Made by a program: the position numbers and the translations under genes | Notes under the pieces: generated by a model | What the model saw: the letters and a program-made list of their open reading frames with translations, nothing else | Told to the model about the DNA's origin: nothing | Databases searched by the model: none | NCBI RefSeq assembly: GCF_030238365.1 | Contig: NZ_JASSOT010000078.1 | Coordinates: 1-64,000, forward strand | Source: Lelliottia wanjuensis | GTDB lineage: Bacteria; Pseudomonadota; Gammaproteobacteria; Enterobacterales; Enterobacteriaceae | Reading direction: 5' to 3' | Length of the DNA stretch: 64,000 bases | Shown: piece by piece, positions 44,904 to 53,714 of the stretch | Numbering within the stretch: the stretch's first letter is position 1 | Layout of the letters: each line of letters starts with the position of its first letter

Positions 44904-45557
44904 TCAGTCAGATGGCGCCATCGCATCATTAATAAAAATAAGCACACCGCGTTCAATGCCGATGGATTTTTCTTTTTTCATTTTGGCCAGAATACCCATC
45001 ACCCCGCTACGCGATAACGCCGTCTTTTCCATAATGTATTTACAGGCATTCGTTTTTAGACGGTACTGTTCACTCTCGTTCATTAAATCAATCAAACAGT
45101 CGCGAATAATATCCTGTGCGCGCAGTCCGATACTGTGATTGCTCAGCGTGGCCTGTAACCCCATGATATACAGAAGATAGTTACTGTAGTCTTCCCACAA
45201 TGATTTTCCTCTGATAATTGCCATCGCCTCTTTGTAAGGCAGAATGGCGACTTTCACCTTCGTCGCGGTCATTAAGCGGAACGTATTCGCCATATAATCC
45301 GGGTGTGAAATACCCGCGACAAAAGGGGCTTTGATCGTCCCTTTCAGTATTCCATCATCAATGCGAGAAATATCGATCAAGCCTTCAAGCAGAATGAGAC
45401 AGAGTCGCCCGCTCGTATTTTCGAGATGAAGGATACGGTGAGCAGAAAAATGTTTAATGTCGGCCAGCGGAAGAAAGTGGCGAGTCAGACGCTCTATCTG
45501 CGTAAAAGGCTTAAAACGAGTCAGAGTATGAATCGGCATAACGGCTTTGGGGTTCAT
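44904..45557 (-). CDS. IprA-like winged-helix transcriptional regulator (Crp-fold)
   Basis: About 217 residues: an N-terminal cNMP-like beta-roll region (HILHLENTSGRLCLILLEGLIDISR, GISHPDYMAN) and a C-terminal helix-turn-helix (YIMEKTALSRSGVMGILAKMKKE) followed by a wing (GIERGVLIFIN). The arrangement resembles E. coli YaiV/IprA, a regulator linked to peroxide resistance in Salmonella; orthology is not shown. Base composition is visibly AT-richer than its neighbours, which suggests acquisition. Start is uncertain between ATG 45569 and 45557, as neither has a good ribosome binding site. Confidence 0.65.
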   Translation of the reverse strand: MNPKAVMPIHTLTRFKPFTQIERLTRHFLPLADIKHFSAHRILHLENTSGRLCLILLEGLIDISRIDDGILKGTIKAPFVAGISHPDYMANTFRLMTATKVKVAILPYKEAMAIIRGKSLWEDYSNYLLYIMGLQATLSNHSIGLRAQDIIRDCLIDLMNESEQYRLKTNACKYIMEKTALSRSGVMGILAKMKKEKSIGIERGVLIFINDAMAPSD

Positions 45558-45660
45558 GATGTTGCCCATCGTTTTTTAATAATTATCGCAGAAGTCATGA
45601 AACGCGCAATCACCTGCTGACTCAATAGCTTAAATCATCGCGCGCAGACTGAACCTTGCT

Positions 45661-45691
45661 AAAAAAATCCCCGGTGCATTGACCAGGGATT
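45661..45691 (-). terminator. Rho-independent terminator of the DinI-like gene
   Basis: On the minus strand, AATCCCTGGT-CAATGC-ACCGGGGATT forms a 10-bp stem with one mismatch, followed by TTTTT. It lies 37 bp after the stop at 45728. Confidence 0.8.
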
Positions 45692-45727
45692 GGGGCATTT
45701 ATGTTGAGAGTGTCGTATGTGGAATGG

Positions 45728-45967
45728 TTACTCTGAAACCATCCACATATCCGCTTCTTCGAACATCTCTTCCAGCATACGGTTAAGTTTTTCACGATCG
45801 CTTTTGCTGGCGTCGCTGTTTAAGCCGTTTGCCTGCATCGGTTTAACTTTTACCACGGCATCCGGGAAAATCCGGTGCACGCGTTTGGTTAACTCAGTGA
45901 GAATAATGTCGCTGGCGCCTGGCAACCCTGCAACGTTGCGCTTGTCATAAACGAGTTCAACAAACAT
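45728..45967 (-). CDS. DinI/MsgA family SOS-regulated protein
   Basis: 79-residue acidic protein of the DinI family, whose members modulate RecA filaments. It ends EEMFEEADMWMVSE, matching the C-terminal helix of DinI, and begins MFVELVYDKRN like Salmonella MsgA and related plasmid and phage copies. Residues 20-45 hold the conserved ELTKRVHRIFPDAVVKVKP. A near-perfect LexA box overlaps the promoter at 45982-46001, and a terminator follows, so it is an independent SOS unit. It sits next to tRNA-Pro in a patch that replaces the E. coli nap-ccm-narP block. Confidence 0.88.
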   Translation of the reverse strand: MFVELVYDKRNVAGLPGASDIILTELTKRVHRIFPDAVVKVKPMQANGLNSDASKSDREKLNRMLEEMFEEADMWMVSE

Positions 45968-45981
45968 AACTGCCTCATGAT

Positions 45982-46001
45982 AACTGTTTTTATGTACAGT
46001 A
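45982..46001. promoter_or_regulatory. LexA (SOS) box
   Basis: AACTGTTTTTATGTACAGTA contains the required CTGT-N8-ACAG core (45984-45999) and matches the LexA consensus flanks on the right. It is 15 bp upstream of the DinI/MsgA start codon. Confidence 0.9.
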
Positions 46002-46050
46002 TTTTCGCGACGAAGCGGGGGAAAGTCAAGCCGTCCGGGCGTTCAGGCAT

Positions 46051-46083
46051 AAAAAAACCAACCCTAAAAGGTTGGTTTTTTTG
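46051..46083 (-). terminator. Terminator downstream of tRNA-Pro
   Basis: AAAAAACCAACC-CTAAAA-GGTTGGTTTTTT hairpin with U-runs on both strands, about 8 bp beyond the tRNA 3' end on the minus strand. Confidence 0.88.
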
Positions 46084-46090
46084 AATGATT

Positions 46091-46167
46091 TGGTCGGCAC
46101 GGAGAGATTTGAACTCTCGACCCTCGCCACCCCATGACGATGCGCTACCAGGCTGCGCTACGTGCCG
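46091..46167 (-). tRNA. proL: tRNA-Pro(GGG)
   Basis: A 77-nt cloverleaf on the minus strand: acceptor CGGCACG pairing with CGTGCCG, D-arm GCGC-AGCCTGGTA-GCGC, anticodon loop ATGGGGT with anticodon GGG, T-arm with GTTCAAAT, and an encoded CCA end. The position beside yejM is the same as E. coli proL. The 3' half lies towards the accessory patch with the DinI/MsgA gene; no direct repeat of the tRNA end was found. Confidence 0.95.
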
Positions 46168-46239
46168 ATGCTGTAAAAAGATACTACCTGTTTGCTTTCC
46201 GATTGCAAGATCAGACCACGCTAACTGATTTAAAATTAA

Positions 46240-48000
46240 TCAGTTAGCGATAAACCGTTTCTCGTCGGTCAGCACCTGCAACAGCAGACTGAGCTGCGGT
46301 TTCTGGTCGTGGATCTTCTCGCCCTGCAGGTCGTAAGTCTGGTAATTGCCGTTGCTGTTCAGCACCAGCGTCTGCTCCGGCGTGGTGACGGCCAGGGTGT
46401 TTCCGCTGGCCGCGGTCACCCAGTTGTGGCGACGCGTTGCGCTAAACAGATCCTGTCCCTGCGAGTATTCATTCGCCGGGGTGCTGACGTGCAGCAGGCG
46501 CTGCATCAGCGTGGTCATCACGTCTTTATGGTCGGTCAGCATATTGATGCGCTGCGCAGGCGTGCCCGGCCAGTGAACTACCAGAGGAACGTGCAGGTTA
46601 GGGCGCGTCCAGCTCATCTCTTTCGCTTCATCACCGAGCGGAATACCGTGGCCGGCGGTAATAATCACCACCGTGTTATCCAGCTTTCCGGATTCGCGCA
46701 GGGCGTTCAGCACGCGCGCAATCTGGTCATCGACGTTACCCACCGCACGGCTGTAGCGACGGACAAAGCCTTTCTGGTTGCTGTCATCCATGGTTGTGCC
46801 GTTGAACGCGACCCACGAGAACCAGCGGTTATCTTCCTGCGCGTAGCGGTTAAGCCAGTTCACCCACTGACCGGCGGTCTGTTCGTCGGACTGGTTTTGC
46901 GCCGCAGGCAGAGAGAAATCAGAGAGCAACGCCTGGCGATACAGCGGGCTGCTGAAACCGTCCGAGGAGAACAGCCCCAGCTGATAGCCCTGTTGATTCA
47001 GAGAGGTAATCAGCGCCGCCGGTGTACGGGAAGAGAGCACCCCGTCCATATAGCCCGCGGAAATACCGTAGAACAGACCAAAGATACCGGCGTCGGTGTT
47101 ATTCCCCGAACTCATATGTTGGGTGAAATTGATGTTCTGTTCGGCGAACTGCGCCAGCGCAGGCATCTGCTTCTCGTAGCGGGAATAGTTCAGGCCGTCG
47201 ACGGTAATGAGCAGAACGTTCTGGCCCTGGCCCATATCGCGGTAACGCAATTCACTCAGCGGATACTGAACCGACACTGCTTCCGGATTGCCTTGCTCGA
47301 CCAGACGACGCTGGTACTCCTGCGCATCCAGCAGACCGTGTTTCTCAAGGAAGCGACGGGCCGTCATTGGATAGGAGAGCGGCAGGTTGGCGCGCTGCAT
47401 GGTAATCGGGCGATAGAAGTTCGCATCCGCCCAGATGTACATAATGTGTGAGCTGATAAACGCCACGAAAAACAGGGCGGCAATCGGCTGCGCGTAGTGA
47501 CGACGTCGGGTCAGGCTACGCAGTTTTTGCCAGCTCCAGGTGGCAAACAGCATCTCAATCAGCAGGATAATCGGCACGCTGATAAACATCAGCTGCCAGT
47601 CACGCGCAGTTTCGTTCTGGTCGGGATTGATCACCAGTTCCCAGACGATGGGATTGAGATGGAGGTGAAAACGGGTGAAAACTTCGCTGTCGATCAGCAG
47701 CAGGGTCATGCCGACAGTGGCGAGAATAGCGGATAAAAACCGCATCAGCCGCTGCGACATCACGATAAACGTCAGGGGGAACAGAATCAGCAGATAGGTG
47801 GCGAAAACCAGAAAGCTAAAGTGCCCGACAACGCTTATCCAGGAGTAAACACGCCCGGTTAACGTCGTCGGCCAGTCGGCCACTAAAAGATAACGGCTGC
47901 CGAGGACTATGGCCAACAGAATGTTGAACAAGGCAAACCAGTGCCCCCAGCTTACCATCTGGGACACTTTTTCGCGGTAGCGCTGACGATTCGTCACCAT
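46240..48000 (-). CDS. yejM: YejM (PbgA/LapC), inner-membrane regulator of lipopolysaccharide synthesis
   Basis: 586 residues, as in E. coli. Five N-terminal membrane helices (to about residue 190) are followed by a periplasmic sulfatase/phosphatase-like domain with NVLLITVDGLNYSR and HMSSGNNTDAGIFGLFYG. The protein senses lipid A in the outer leaflet of the inner membrane and controls LpxC breakdown by LapB-FtsH. The start was set at ATG 48000 (MVTNRQRYREKVS); the longer frame is not conserved. It follows yejL by 19 bp. Confidence 0.97.
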   Translation of the reverse strand: MVTNRQRYREKVSQMVSWGHWFALFNILLAIVLGSRYLLVADWPTTLTGRVYSWISVVGHFSFLVFATYLLILFPLTFIVMSQRLMRFLSAILATVGMTLLLIDSEVFTRFHLHLNPIVWELVINPDQNETARDWQLMFISVPIILLIEMLFATWSWQKLRSLTRRRHYAQPIAALFFVAFISSHIMYIWADANFYRPITMQRANLPLSYPMTARRFLEKHGLLDAQEYQRRLVEQGNPEAVSVQYPLSELRYRDMGQGQNVLLITVDGLNYSRYEKQMPALAQFAEQNINFTQHMSSGNNTDAGIFGLFYGISAGYMDGVLSSRTPAALITSLNQQGYQLGLFSSDGFSSPLYRQALLSDFSLPAAQNQSDEQTAGQWVNWLNRYAQEDNRWFSWVAFNGTTMDDSNQKGFVRRYSRAVGNVDDQIARVLNALRESGKLDNTVVIITAGHGIPLGDEAKEMSWTRPNLHVPLVVHWPGTPAQRINMLTDHKDVMTTLMQRLLHVSTPANEYSQGQDLFSATRRHNWVTAASGNTLAVTTPEQTLVLNSNGNYQTYDLQGEKIHDQKPQLSLLLQVLTDEKRFIAN

Positions 48001-48019
48001 AGACTGTCGTTCGTTTCCC

Positions 48020-48247
48020 TTAATGCGCCTGGTCGTTGCTGACTGAAGACTGCAAGGCCTGGGCGAATGATTTTGCGATCGCCTGACGTTGAGCCGGAGC
48101 AACGCTGGTATTGATAAGGTTGGTGACCATATTTCCCAAAACCATCAGGGAGAGATCGGTCGGCGTTTTGTGTTTCTCAAGTACGTTGACCAGCTCACTG
48201 AGCAGTTGTTCAACGTGTTCATCACTATAGCGGGAATGTTGTGGCAT
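48020..48247 (-). CDS. yejL: YejL family protein (DUF1414)
   Basis: 75-residue cytoplasmic protein of unknown function, starting MPQHSRYSDEHVEQLLSELV and keeping the family segment DLSLMVLGNMVTNLIN. It is immediately upstream of yejM and in the same direction, divergent from yejK. The distal part has little predicted order beyond helices. Confidence 0.94.
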   Translation of the reverse strand: MPQHSRYSDEHVEQLLSELVNVLEKHKTPTDLSLMVLGNMVTNLINTSVAPAQRQAIAKSFAQALQSSVSNDQAH

Positions 48248-48381
48248 AAATCGAAATCAGTTTGTTGATGAAAGGGCAACATATTACCGTAGCAACAGCT
48301 TTTTTTCCCCTTTTTTATCTTCTGTTGCACACATGCGTGGGTGATGGTTGAATACCGCCCGGTCTTTAAGGAGAGTTTATC

Positions 48382-49389
48382 ATGAGTCTGGATATCAACC
48401 AGATTGCCTTGCACCAGCTTATCAAGCGTGATGAGCAAACCCTGGAGCTGGTGCTTCGCGATTCGTTACTGGAATCAACGCCTACCGTTACGGAAATGAT
48501 GGCGGAGCTGCACCGCGTCTACAGCGCGAAGAATAAAGCCTATGGCATGTTTACCGAAGAGAGTGAGCTGGCGGAAAGCCTGCGTCTGCAACGCCAGGGC
48601 GAAGAAGATTTTCTGGCGTTTAGCCGCGCGGCCACCGGCCGTCTGCGTGACGAGCTGGCGAAATATCCGTTCGCTGACGGCGGTATCGTGCTGTTTTGCC
48701 AGTATCGCTATCTCGCCGTGGAGTATCTGCTGGTCACGGTGCTGAGTAATCTGAGCAGCATGCGCGTCAACGAGCAGATGGATATTAGCTCTACCCACTA
48801 TCTGGATATCAACCACGCCGATATCGTGGCGCGTATCGATCTGACCGAATGGGAAACCAATCCGGAATCAACGCGCTACCTGACGTTCCTGAAAGGGCGC
48901 GTGGGCCGCAAAGTGGCCGATTTCTTCATGGATTTCCTTGGTGCCAGCGAAGGTCTGAACGCGAAAGCGCAGAACAAAGGGCTGCTGCAGGCGGTCGACG
49001 ATTTCACCGCAGAGGCGCAGCTCGATAAAGCCGAGCGTCAGAATGTGCGTCAGCAGGTGTACAGCTACTGCAACGAACAGCTGCAGGCGGGCGAAGAGAT
49101 CGAACTGGAATCCCTGTCGAAAGAGTTATCAGGCGTCAGCGAGGTTAGTTTCCACGAGTTTACGGCAGATAAAGGCTACGAACTGGAAGAGAGCTTCCCG
49201 GCGGATCGCAGCACCCTGCGTCAGCTGACCAAATTTGCCGGCAGTGGCGGCGGATTGACGGTGAACTTCGATGCTATGCTGCTGGGCGAGCGCATTTTCT
49301 GGGACCCGGCGACGGACACCCTGACCATCAAAGGCACCCCGCCGAACCTGCGCGATCAGCTGCAGCGTCGCACTTCTGGCGGTAAATAA
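48382..49389 (+). CDS. yejK: Nucleoid-associated protein YejK (NdpA)
   Basis: 335-residue nucleoid-associated protein of the YejK/NdpA family; it is reported to interact with topoisomerase IV. Conserved stretches include MSLDINQIALHQLIKRDEQ, SSTHYLDINHADIVARIDL and FLKGRVGRKVADFFMDFLGA. It stands alone between divergent yejL and convergent rplY, with an AAGGAG ribosome binding site upstream of ATG 48382. Confidence 0.96.
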   Translation: MSLDINQIALHQLIKRDEQTLELVLRDSLLESTPTVTEMMAELHRVYSAKNKAYGMFTEESELAESLRLQRQGEEDFLAFSRAATGRLRDELAKYPFADGGIVLFCQYRYLAVEYLLVTVLSNLSSMRVNEQMDISSTHYLDINHADIVARIDLTEWETNPESTRYLTFLKGRVGRKVADFFMDFLGASEGLNAKAQNKGLLQAVDDFTAEAQLDKAERQNVRQQVYSYCNEQLQAGEEIELESLSKELSGVSEVSFHEFTADKGYELEESFPADRSTLRQLTKFAGSGGGLTVNFDAMLLGERIFWDPATDTLTIKGTPPNLRDQLQRRTSGGK

Positions 49390-49397
49390 CAGCCATA

Positions 49398-49424
49398 AAA
49401 AAACCCCGCAATGCGGGGTTTTTC
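49398..49424. terminator. Bidirectional terminator between yejK and rplY
   Basis: AAAACCCCGC-AAT-GCGGGGTTTTT hairpin with A and T runs on either side, serving convergent yejK and rplY. Confidence 0.92.
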
Positions 49425-49439
49425 TCAACTTGTTGGCGA

Positions 49440-49724
49440 TTAAGCGCGAACGAAGTCGACGTGAGACAGTTTTGGCTTGAACGGGTGACGCTGAACAGCC
49501 TGAACTTTCACTTTTTCTTCTTTACCATCGAAAACGATAGTCAGAACTTCAGTGTAGAACCCTTCTTTAGTCTGCTGGTTCCAGACTTTGTCCTGGTCCA
49601 GTTCGATTGCGACTGGAGCAGCATCGCCACCATAGATGATAGCCGGGAACTTGTTAGCTGCGCGCAGGCGGCGGCTCGCACCCTTACCCTGCACAGAACG
49701 TACTTCTGCATTGATAGTGAACAT
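49440..49724 (-). CDS. rplY: 50S ribosomal protein L25
   Basis: 94-residue 5S rRNA-binding protein, the short enterobacterial form without the CTC extension. RKEQGKGASRRLR-type region reads SVQGKGASRRLRAANKFPAIIYGG, and the end is HVDFVRA. The start is ATG 49724 (MFTINAEVR) with AGAGAGAAA upstream; the longer open frame is leader. Confidence 0.97.
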   Translation of the reverse strand: MFTINAEVRSVQGKGASRRLRAANKFPAIIYGGDAAPVAIELDQDKVWNQQTKEGFYTEVLTIVFDGKEEKVKVQAVQRHPFKPKLSHVDFVRA

Positions 49725-49815
49725 TGATTTCTCTCTGTAAATAAGTCCTGCTACAGGCGACCCAGCAGCAGGTGAGTGTTCTGCCTCACGGATGTGAAGC
49801 GGGCGGCATTTTATA
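49725..49815 (-). promoter_or_regulatory. rplY promoter and 5' leader, possible L25 autoregulatory RNA
   Basis: On the minus strand a -10-like TATAAA (49810-49815) precedes a leader of roughly 75 nt with a hairpin CCTGCT...AGCAGG. An L25-binding leader RNA has been described in gammaproteobacteria, and this is the expected place, but I only see a modest stem. Confidence 0.4.
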
Positions 49816-49848
49816 CTCAAACGCCATTCACATCAATCAAAAGTCCCG

Positions 49849-51609
49849 TTAACCGCGCAATTCATTAGCCCGACGGAAACGTCCTTCATAGTCGAAGAGC
49901 TTCTCGCGCACCTGCCAGAACTGGCCTTTTTTACGCGCGACGACAAAATCCGGGTGGCGCAACAGCGCTTCCTGATGAACGATATCGGCGACGGTGATCC
50001 AGCGTAAAGGCACGCCCGGCGTGCGGGTGTGCGGGCGGATAAACAGCTGTTCGAAGGCCGTGCGCTGAGCGGGGGTATGCAGACGGAAGCGCTCGCTAAC
50101 GTCTGCGCCGTCTTCATCGTAATAGGTGATTTTCAGCCATTCGCCTTTCTCGTCGGCTCCGGGTTGCAGCGCCATGCCGGAGCAGCGCAGCACCAGCGCA
50201 TCTTTCAGTTTCAGCGCGGCTTTCAGCATGTCATCGGGATCGACCAGCACCGTGTCGCACTCGCGACAGCGCCGGGCGGCGATGTCATTTTCAGCGTTAC
50301 ACTGCGGGCAGTTTTTGAAGCGGAAGCGATAGTCGCACTGCTCGCGATGGCCGTCATCGTCCTCAAACCAGCCCTGACAGCGGCGGCCAAAATGTTCAAT
50401 CAGCGTGCCGTCGGCAGTAGTTTTCCCCCAGAAAGTATTGGCGAACCCGCAGCCGGGGCAGAATACCTGCACCGGGACATTGCCGCTTTTACCTTTCGGT
50501 GTCCCCACTTCGGGCGAATAGAGATCGTACGGGTTTCCGGCGTAGTCCAGAATCAGGCAGTCGGTCTTGCCGGGCGCCAGGCGCAGTCCGCGCCCGACAA
50601 TTTGCTGATACAGGCTGACGGACTCGGTCGGGCGCAGGATCGCAATCAAATCGACATGCGGTGCGTCAAAGCCGGTGGTCAACACCGAGACGTTCACCAG
50701 ATAGCGGAACTGCTGCGCCTTAAAGGCGTCGATCAGCTTGTCGCGCTCAGGGCCTGGCGTTTCGCCGGTGATCAGCGCTGCATCGTCAGCCGGGAGCAGG
50801 CCGGTTATCTCTCTGGCATGCTCGACGGTGGCCGCGAAGATCATCACCCCTTTGCGCGTCTGGGCGAACTCTTCGATCTGGCTGATGATGTGCGGCGTGA
50901 TGCGCTGCTGTTTTTTCAGCTCCTGGTTCATATCCGCTTCGCTGAACAGGCCGTTGCTCTGGGCCTGCAGGCGGCTGAAATCATACTGCACTACCGGCAT
51001 ATCCAGCCGCTCGGGCGGCGTCAGGTAGCCGTGCTTGATCATGTAGCGCAGAGGGAGCTCATAGATGCAGTCGCGGAACAGGGCTTTTTCGTCGCCGCGC
51101 ACCATTCCGTGATAGTGAAACTGATAGATCCAGCCTTTGCCGAGGCGGAACGGCGTCGCGGTCAGGCCCAGCAGGCGAACCTGCGGGTTCACCTCTTTCA
51201 GATGATTCAGGATTTGCTGATACTGGCTTTCGTCGTCATCGCTGATGCGATGGCACTCATCGACAATCAGCAGAGAGAATTCGCTGCGAAAATGCGCCAG
51301 GTTTCGCGCCACCGACTGCACGCTACCGAACACCACTTTGCCGTGGCTCTCTTTGCGTTTCAGCCCCGCAGCGAAAATATCCGCCTCCAGGCCCAGGGCG
51401 CAGTATTTAGCGTGGTTCTGCGCCACCAGCTCTTTGACGTGCGCCAGCACCAGCACGCGGCCACGCGCGAGGCGCGCCAGTTCGGCAATCACCAGGCTTT
51501 TGCCTGCGCCTGTGGGCAGGACGATGGCAGCAGGTTCTTTATGTTTGCGAAACCAGGCGAGGGTGGCGTCGACGGCCTCCTGCTGATAGGGGCGAAGTGT
51601 AAAAGTCAT
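49849..51609 (-). CDS. radD: RadD, superfamily 2 DNA helicase-like repair ATPase
   Basis: 586-residue ATPase that stimulates RecA-mediated strand exchange and helps DNA damage survival in E. coli. Walker A is PTGAGKSL (K37), motif II is IVDECHRI, motif III LGLTATPFRLG, and motif VI QIVGRGLRLAPGKT. A C-terminal zinc region holds CPGCGF, CDYRFRFKNCPQC and CRECD. The divergent partner is rsuA. Confidence 0.95.
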   Translation of the reverse strand: MTFTLRPYQQEAVDATLAWFRKHKEPAAIVLPTGAGKSLVIAELARLARGRVLVLAHVKELVAQNHAKYCALGLEADIFAAGLKRKESHGKVVFGSVQSVARNLAHFRSEFSLLIVDECHRISDDDESQYQQILNHLKEVNPQVRLLGLTATPFRLGKGWIYQFHYHGMVRGDEKALFRDCIYELPLRYMIKHGYLTPPERLDMPVVQYDFSRLQAQSNGLFSEADMNQELKKQQRITPHIISQIEEFAQTRKGVMIFAATVEHAREITGLLPADDAALITGETPGPERDKLIDAFKAQQFRYLVNVSVLTTGFDAPHVDLIAILRPTESVSLYQQIVGRGLRLAPGKTDCLILDYAGNPYDLYSPEVGTPKGKSGNVPVQVFCPGCGFANTFWGKTTADGTLIEHFGRRCQGWFEDDDGHREQCDYRFRFKNCPQCNAENDIAARRCRECDTVLVDPDDMLKAALKLKDALVLRCSGMALQPGADEKGEWLKITYYDEDGADVSERFRLHTPAQRTAFEQLFIRPHTRTPGVPLRWITVADIVHQEALLRHPDFVVARKKGQFWQVREKLFDYEGRFRRANELRG

Positions 51610-51759
51610 GGGCTCTCTATTTGGTTATCTCGCACATAGTATGCCACGAAACTTTTTCCCTTGAGTGGCGCGAACAGACCGCTATACTGGACCGTTCTTG
51701 ACTGCTTCTTTTTCGGACATGTTGTCCGACTTCCAGCACCATAAAGGCTATAAGATTTC

Positions 51760-52467
51760 ATGCGACTTGATAAGTTTATCGCTCAGCAACTCGGCGTAAG
51801 CCGCGCTATTGCCGGGCGCGAAATTCGCGCCAGCCGCGTTACCGTGGATGGCGAAATTGTGAAAGACAGTTCTTTCAAACTCCTGCCAGAACATGACGTT
51901 GAGTTCGACGGCAACACGTTGGCCCAGCAGAACGGCCCGCGCTACTTCATGCTCAACAAGCCGATAGGGTACGTCTGCTCGACGGACGACCCGGATCACC
52001 CGACGGTGCTCTATTTCCTCGACGAACCGGTCGCGCACAAGCTGCATGCGGCAGGGCGTCTGGATATCGACACCACCGGGCTGGTGCTGATGACCGATGA
52101 CGGCCAGTGGTCGCACCGTATTACGTCTCCGCGCCATCACTGCGAAAAAACCTATCTGGTCACGCTCGAATCGCCGGTGTCTGACGATACCGCCGGACAG
52201 TTTACCAAAGGCGTGCAACTGCATAACGAGAAAGATCTGACCAAACCGGCGGTGCTGGAAGTGATCACCCCGACCGAAGTGCGTCTGACCATCAGTGAAG
52301 GGCGCTACCATCAGGTGAAACGTATGTTTGCCGCGGTCGGCAACCGCGTTGTCGGGCTGCACCGCGAGCGCATCGGTGAGATCGCTCTCGATCCAGAGCT
52401 TGAACCCGGTGAATACCGCCCGTTGACGGAAGAAGAGATTGCCAGCGTTGGCATGCCTTCACGCTAA
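51760..52467 (+). CDS. rsuA: 16S rRNA pseudouridine(516) synthase
   Basis: Isomerises U516 of 16S rRNA during 30S assembly. The 235-residue protein has an N-terminal S4 RNA-binding domain (about 1-60) and a catalytic domain with D102 in GRLDIDTTGL, plus the late motif EGRYHQVKRMFAAVGN. It is slightly longer at the C-terminus than the 231 residues of E. coli. bcr follows 15 bp downstream in the same direction. Confidence 0.96.
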   Translation: MRLDKFIAQQLGVSRAIAGREIRASRVTVDGEIVKDSSFKLLPEHDVEFDGNTLAQQNGPRYFMLNKPIGYVCSTDDPDHPTVLYFLDEPVAHKLHAAGRLDIDTTGLVLMTDDGQWSHRITSPRHHCEKTYLVTLESPVSDDTAGQFTKGVQLHNEKDLTKPAVLEVITPTEVRLTISEGRYHQVKRMFAAVGNRVVGLHRERIGEIALDPELEPGEYRPLTEEEIASVGMPSR

Positions 52468-52482
52468 TTTCAGGAGCACACT

Positions 52483-53679
52483 GTGACCACCAGGCCACAC
52501 TCATCAATCAGCATCGTGTTTATCCTTGGCCTGCTGGCCATGTTGATGCCGCTGTCTATCGACATGTATCTGCCTGCACTGCCGGTGATTTCCGCGCAGT
52601 TTGGCGTACCGGCCGGCAGCGCGCAAATGACGCTCAGCACCTATATCCTCGGTTTTGCCGTCGGGCAATTGCTGTACGGCCCAATGGCGGACAGCATTGG
52701 CCGCAAGCCGGTGATCCTCGGGGGAACGCTGGTGTTTGCGGGTGCGGCGGTGGCCTGTGCGCTGGCGCAGACGATCGATCATCTGATCATCATGCGTTTC
52801 TTCCACGGCCTGGCGGCTGCGGCGGCGAGCGTGGTGATTAACGCCCTGATGCGCGATATCTATCCGAAGGAAGAGTTCTCGCGCATGATGTCCTTCGTCA
52901 TGCTGGTCACCACCATCGCGCCGCTGCTGGCACCAATGATTGGCGGTGCGGTGCTGGTGTGGTTTAGCTGGCACGCCATCTTCTGGATCCTGGCGATTGC
53001 GGCGCTGCTGGCGTCGGCGATGATCTTCTTCTTTATCGATGAAACCTTGCCGGTGGAACGTCGGCAGAAGTTTCATATTCGTACCACCATCGGCAACTTC
53101 GCCTCGCTGTTCCGTCATAAGCGTGTTCTGAGCTATATGCTGGCGAGCGGTTTTAGCTTCGCAGGGATGTTCTCCTTCCTGAGCGCTGGTCCGTTCGTGT
53201 ACATCGAAATTAACCACGTCTCGCCGCAGCATTTTGGCTACTACTTCGCGCTCAACATCGTGTTCCTGTTTGTGATGACCATCATTAACAGCCGCTTTGT
53301 CCGCAGGGCAGGGGCGCTGAACATGTTCCGCGCCGGGCTGTGGATCCAGTTTGTGATGGCAATCTGGATGATGCTGACTGCCTTCTTCGGCGTCGGTTTC
53401 TGGGCGCTGGTGGTGGGTGTGGCGGCGTTTGTCGGCTGCGTGTCGATGGTCTCTTCTAACGCGATGGCGGTCATCCTCGATGAATTCCCGCATATGGCGG
53501 GCACCGCGTCGTCGCTGGCCGGAACTTTCCGCTTCGGAATTGGCGCGATTGTCGGGGCGCTGCTCTCGATGGCGACGTTTAATACCGCCTGGCCGATGAT
53601 TTGGTCGATCGCGTTCTGCGCCACCTGTTCGATTCTCTTCTATCTCTACGCCAGTCGGCCGAGAAAATCGGCAAGTTGA
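52483..53679 (+). CDS. bcr: Bicyclomycin/multidrug efflux MFS transporter Bcr
   Basis: 398-residue, 12-helix drug:H+ antiporter. The family motif A region reads GPMADSIGRKPVILGG, and motif D1/C-type SSLAGTFRFGIGAIVGA is near the end. The start is GTG 52483, with CAGGAG upstream. It likely shares transcription with rsuA. The 3' flank, 23 bp after the stop, is the insertion point of the 660-bp element. Confidence 0.96.
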   Translation: MTTRPHSSISIVFILGLLAMLMPLSIDMYLPALPVISAQFGVPAGSAQMTLSTYILGFAVGQLLYGPMADSIGRKPVILGGTLVFAGAAVACALAQTIDHLIIMRFFHGLAAAAASVVINALMRDIYPKEEFSRMMSFVMLVTTIAPLLAPMIGGAVLVWFSWHAIFWILAIAALLASAMIFFFIDETLPVERRQKFHIRTTIGNFASLFRHKRVLSYMLASGFSFAGMFSFLSAGPFVYIEINHVSPQHFGYYFALNIVFLFVMTIINSRFVRRAGALNMFRAGLWIQFVMAIWMMLTAFFGVGFWALVVGVAAFVGCVSMVSSNAMAVILDEFPHMAGTASSLAGTFRFGIGAIVGALLSMATFNTAWPMIWSIAFCATCSILFYLYASRPRKSAS

Positions 53680-53714
53680 GGAAGAAAAGGGGCCAATGCG
53701 GCTAATGCTGGTCA

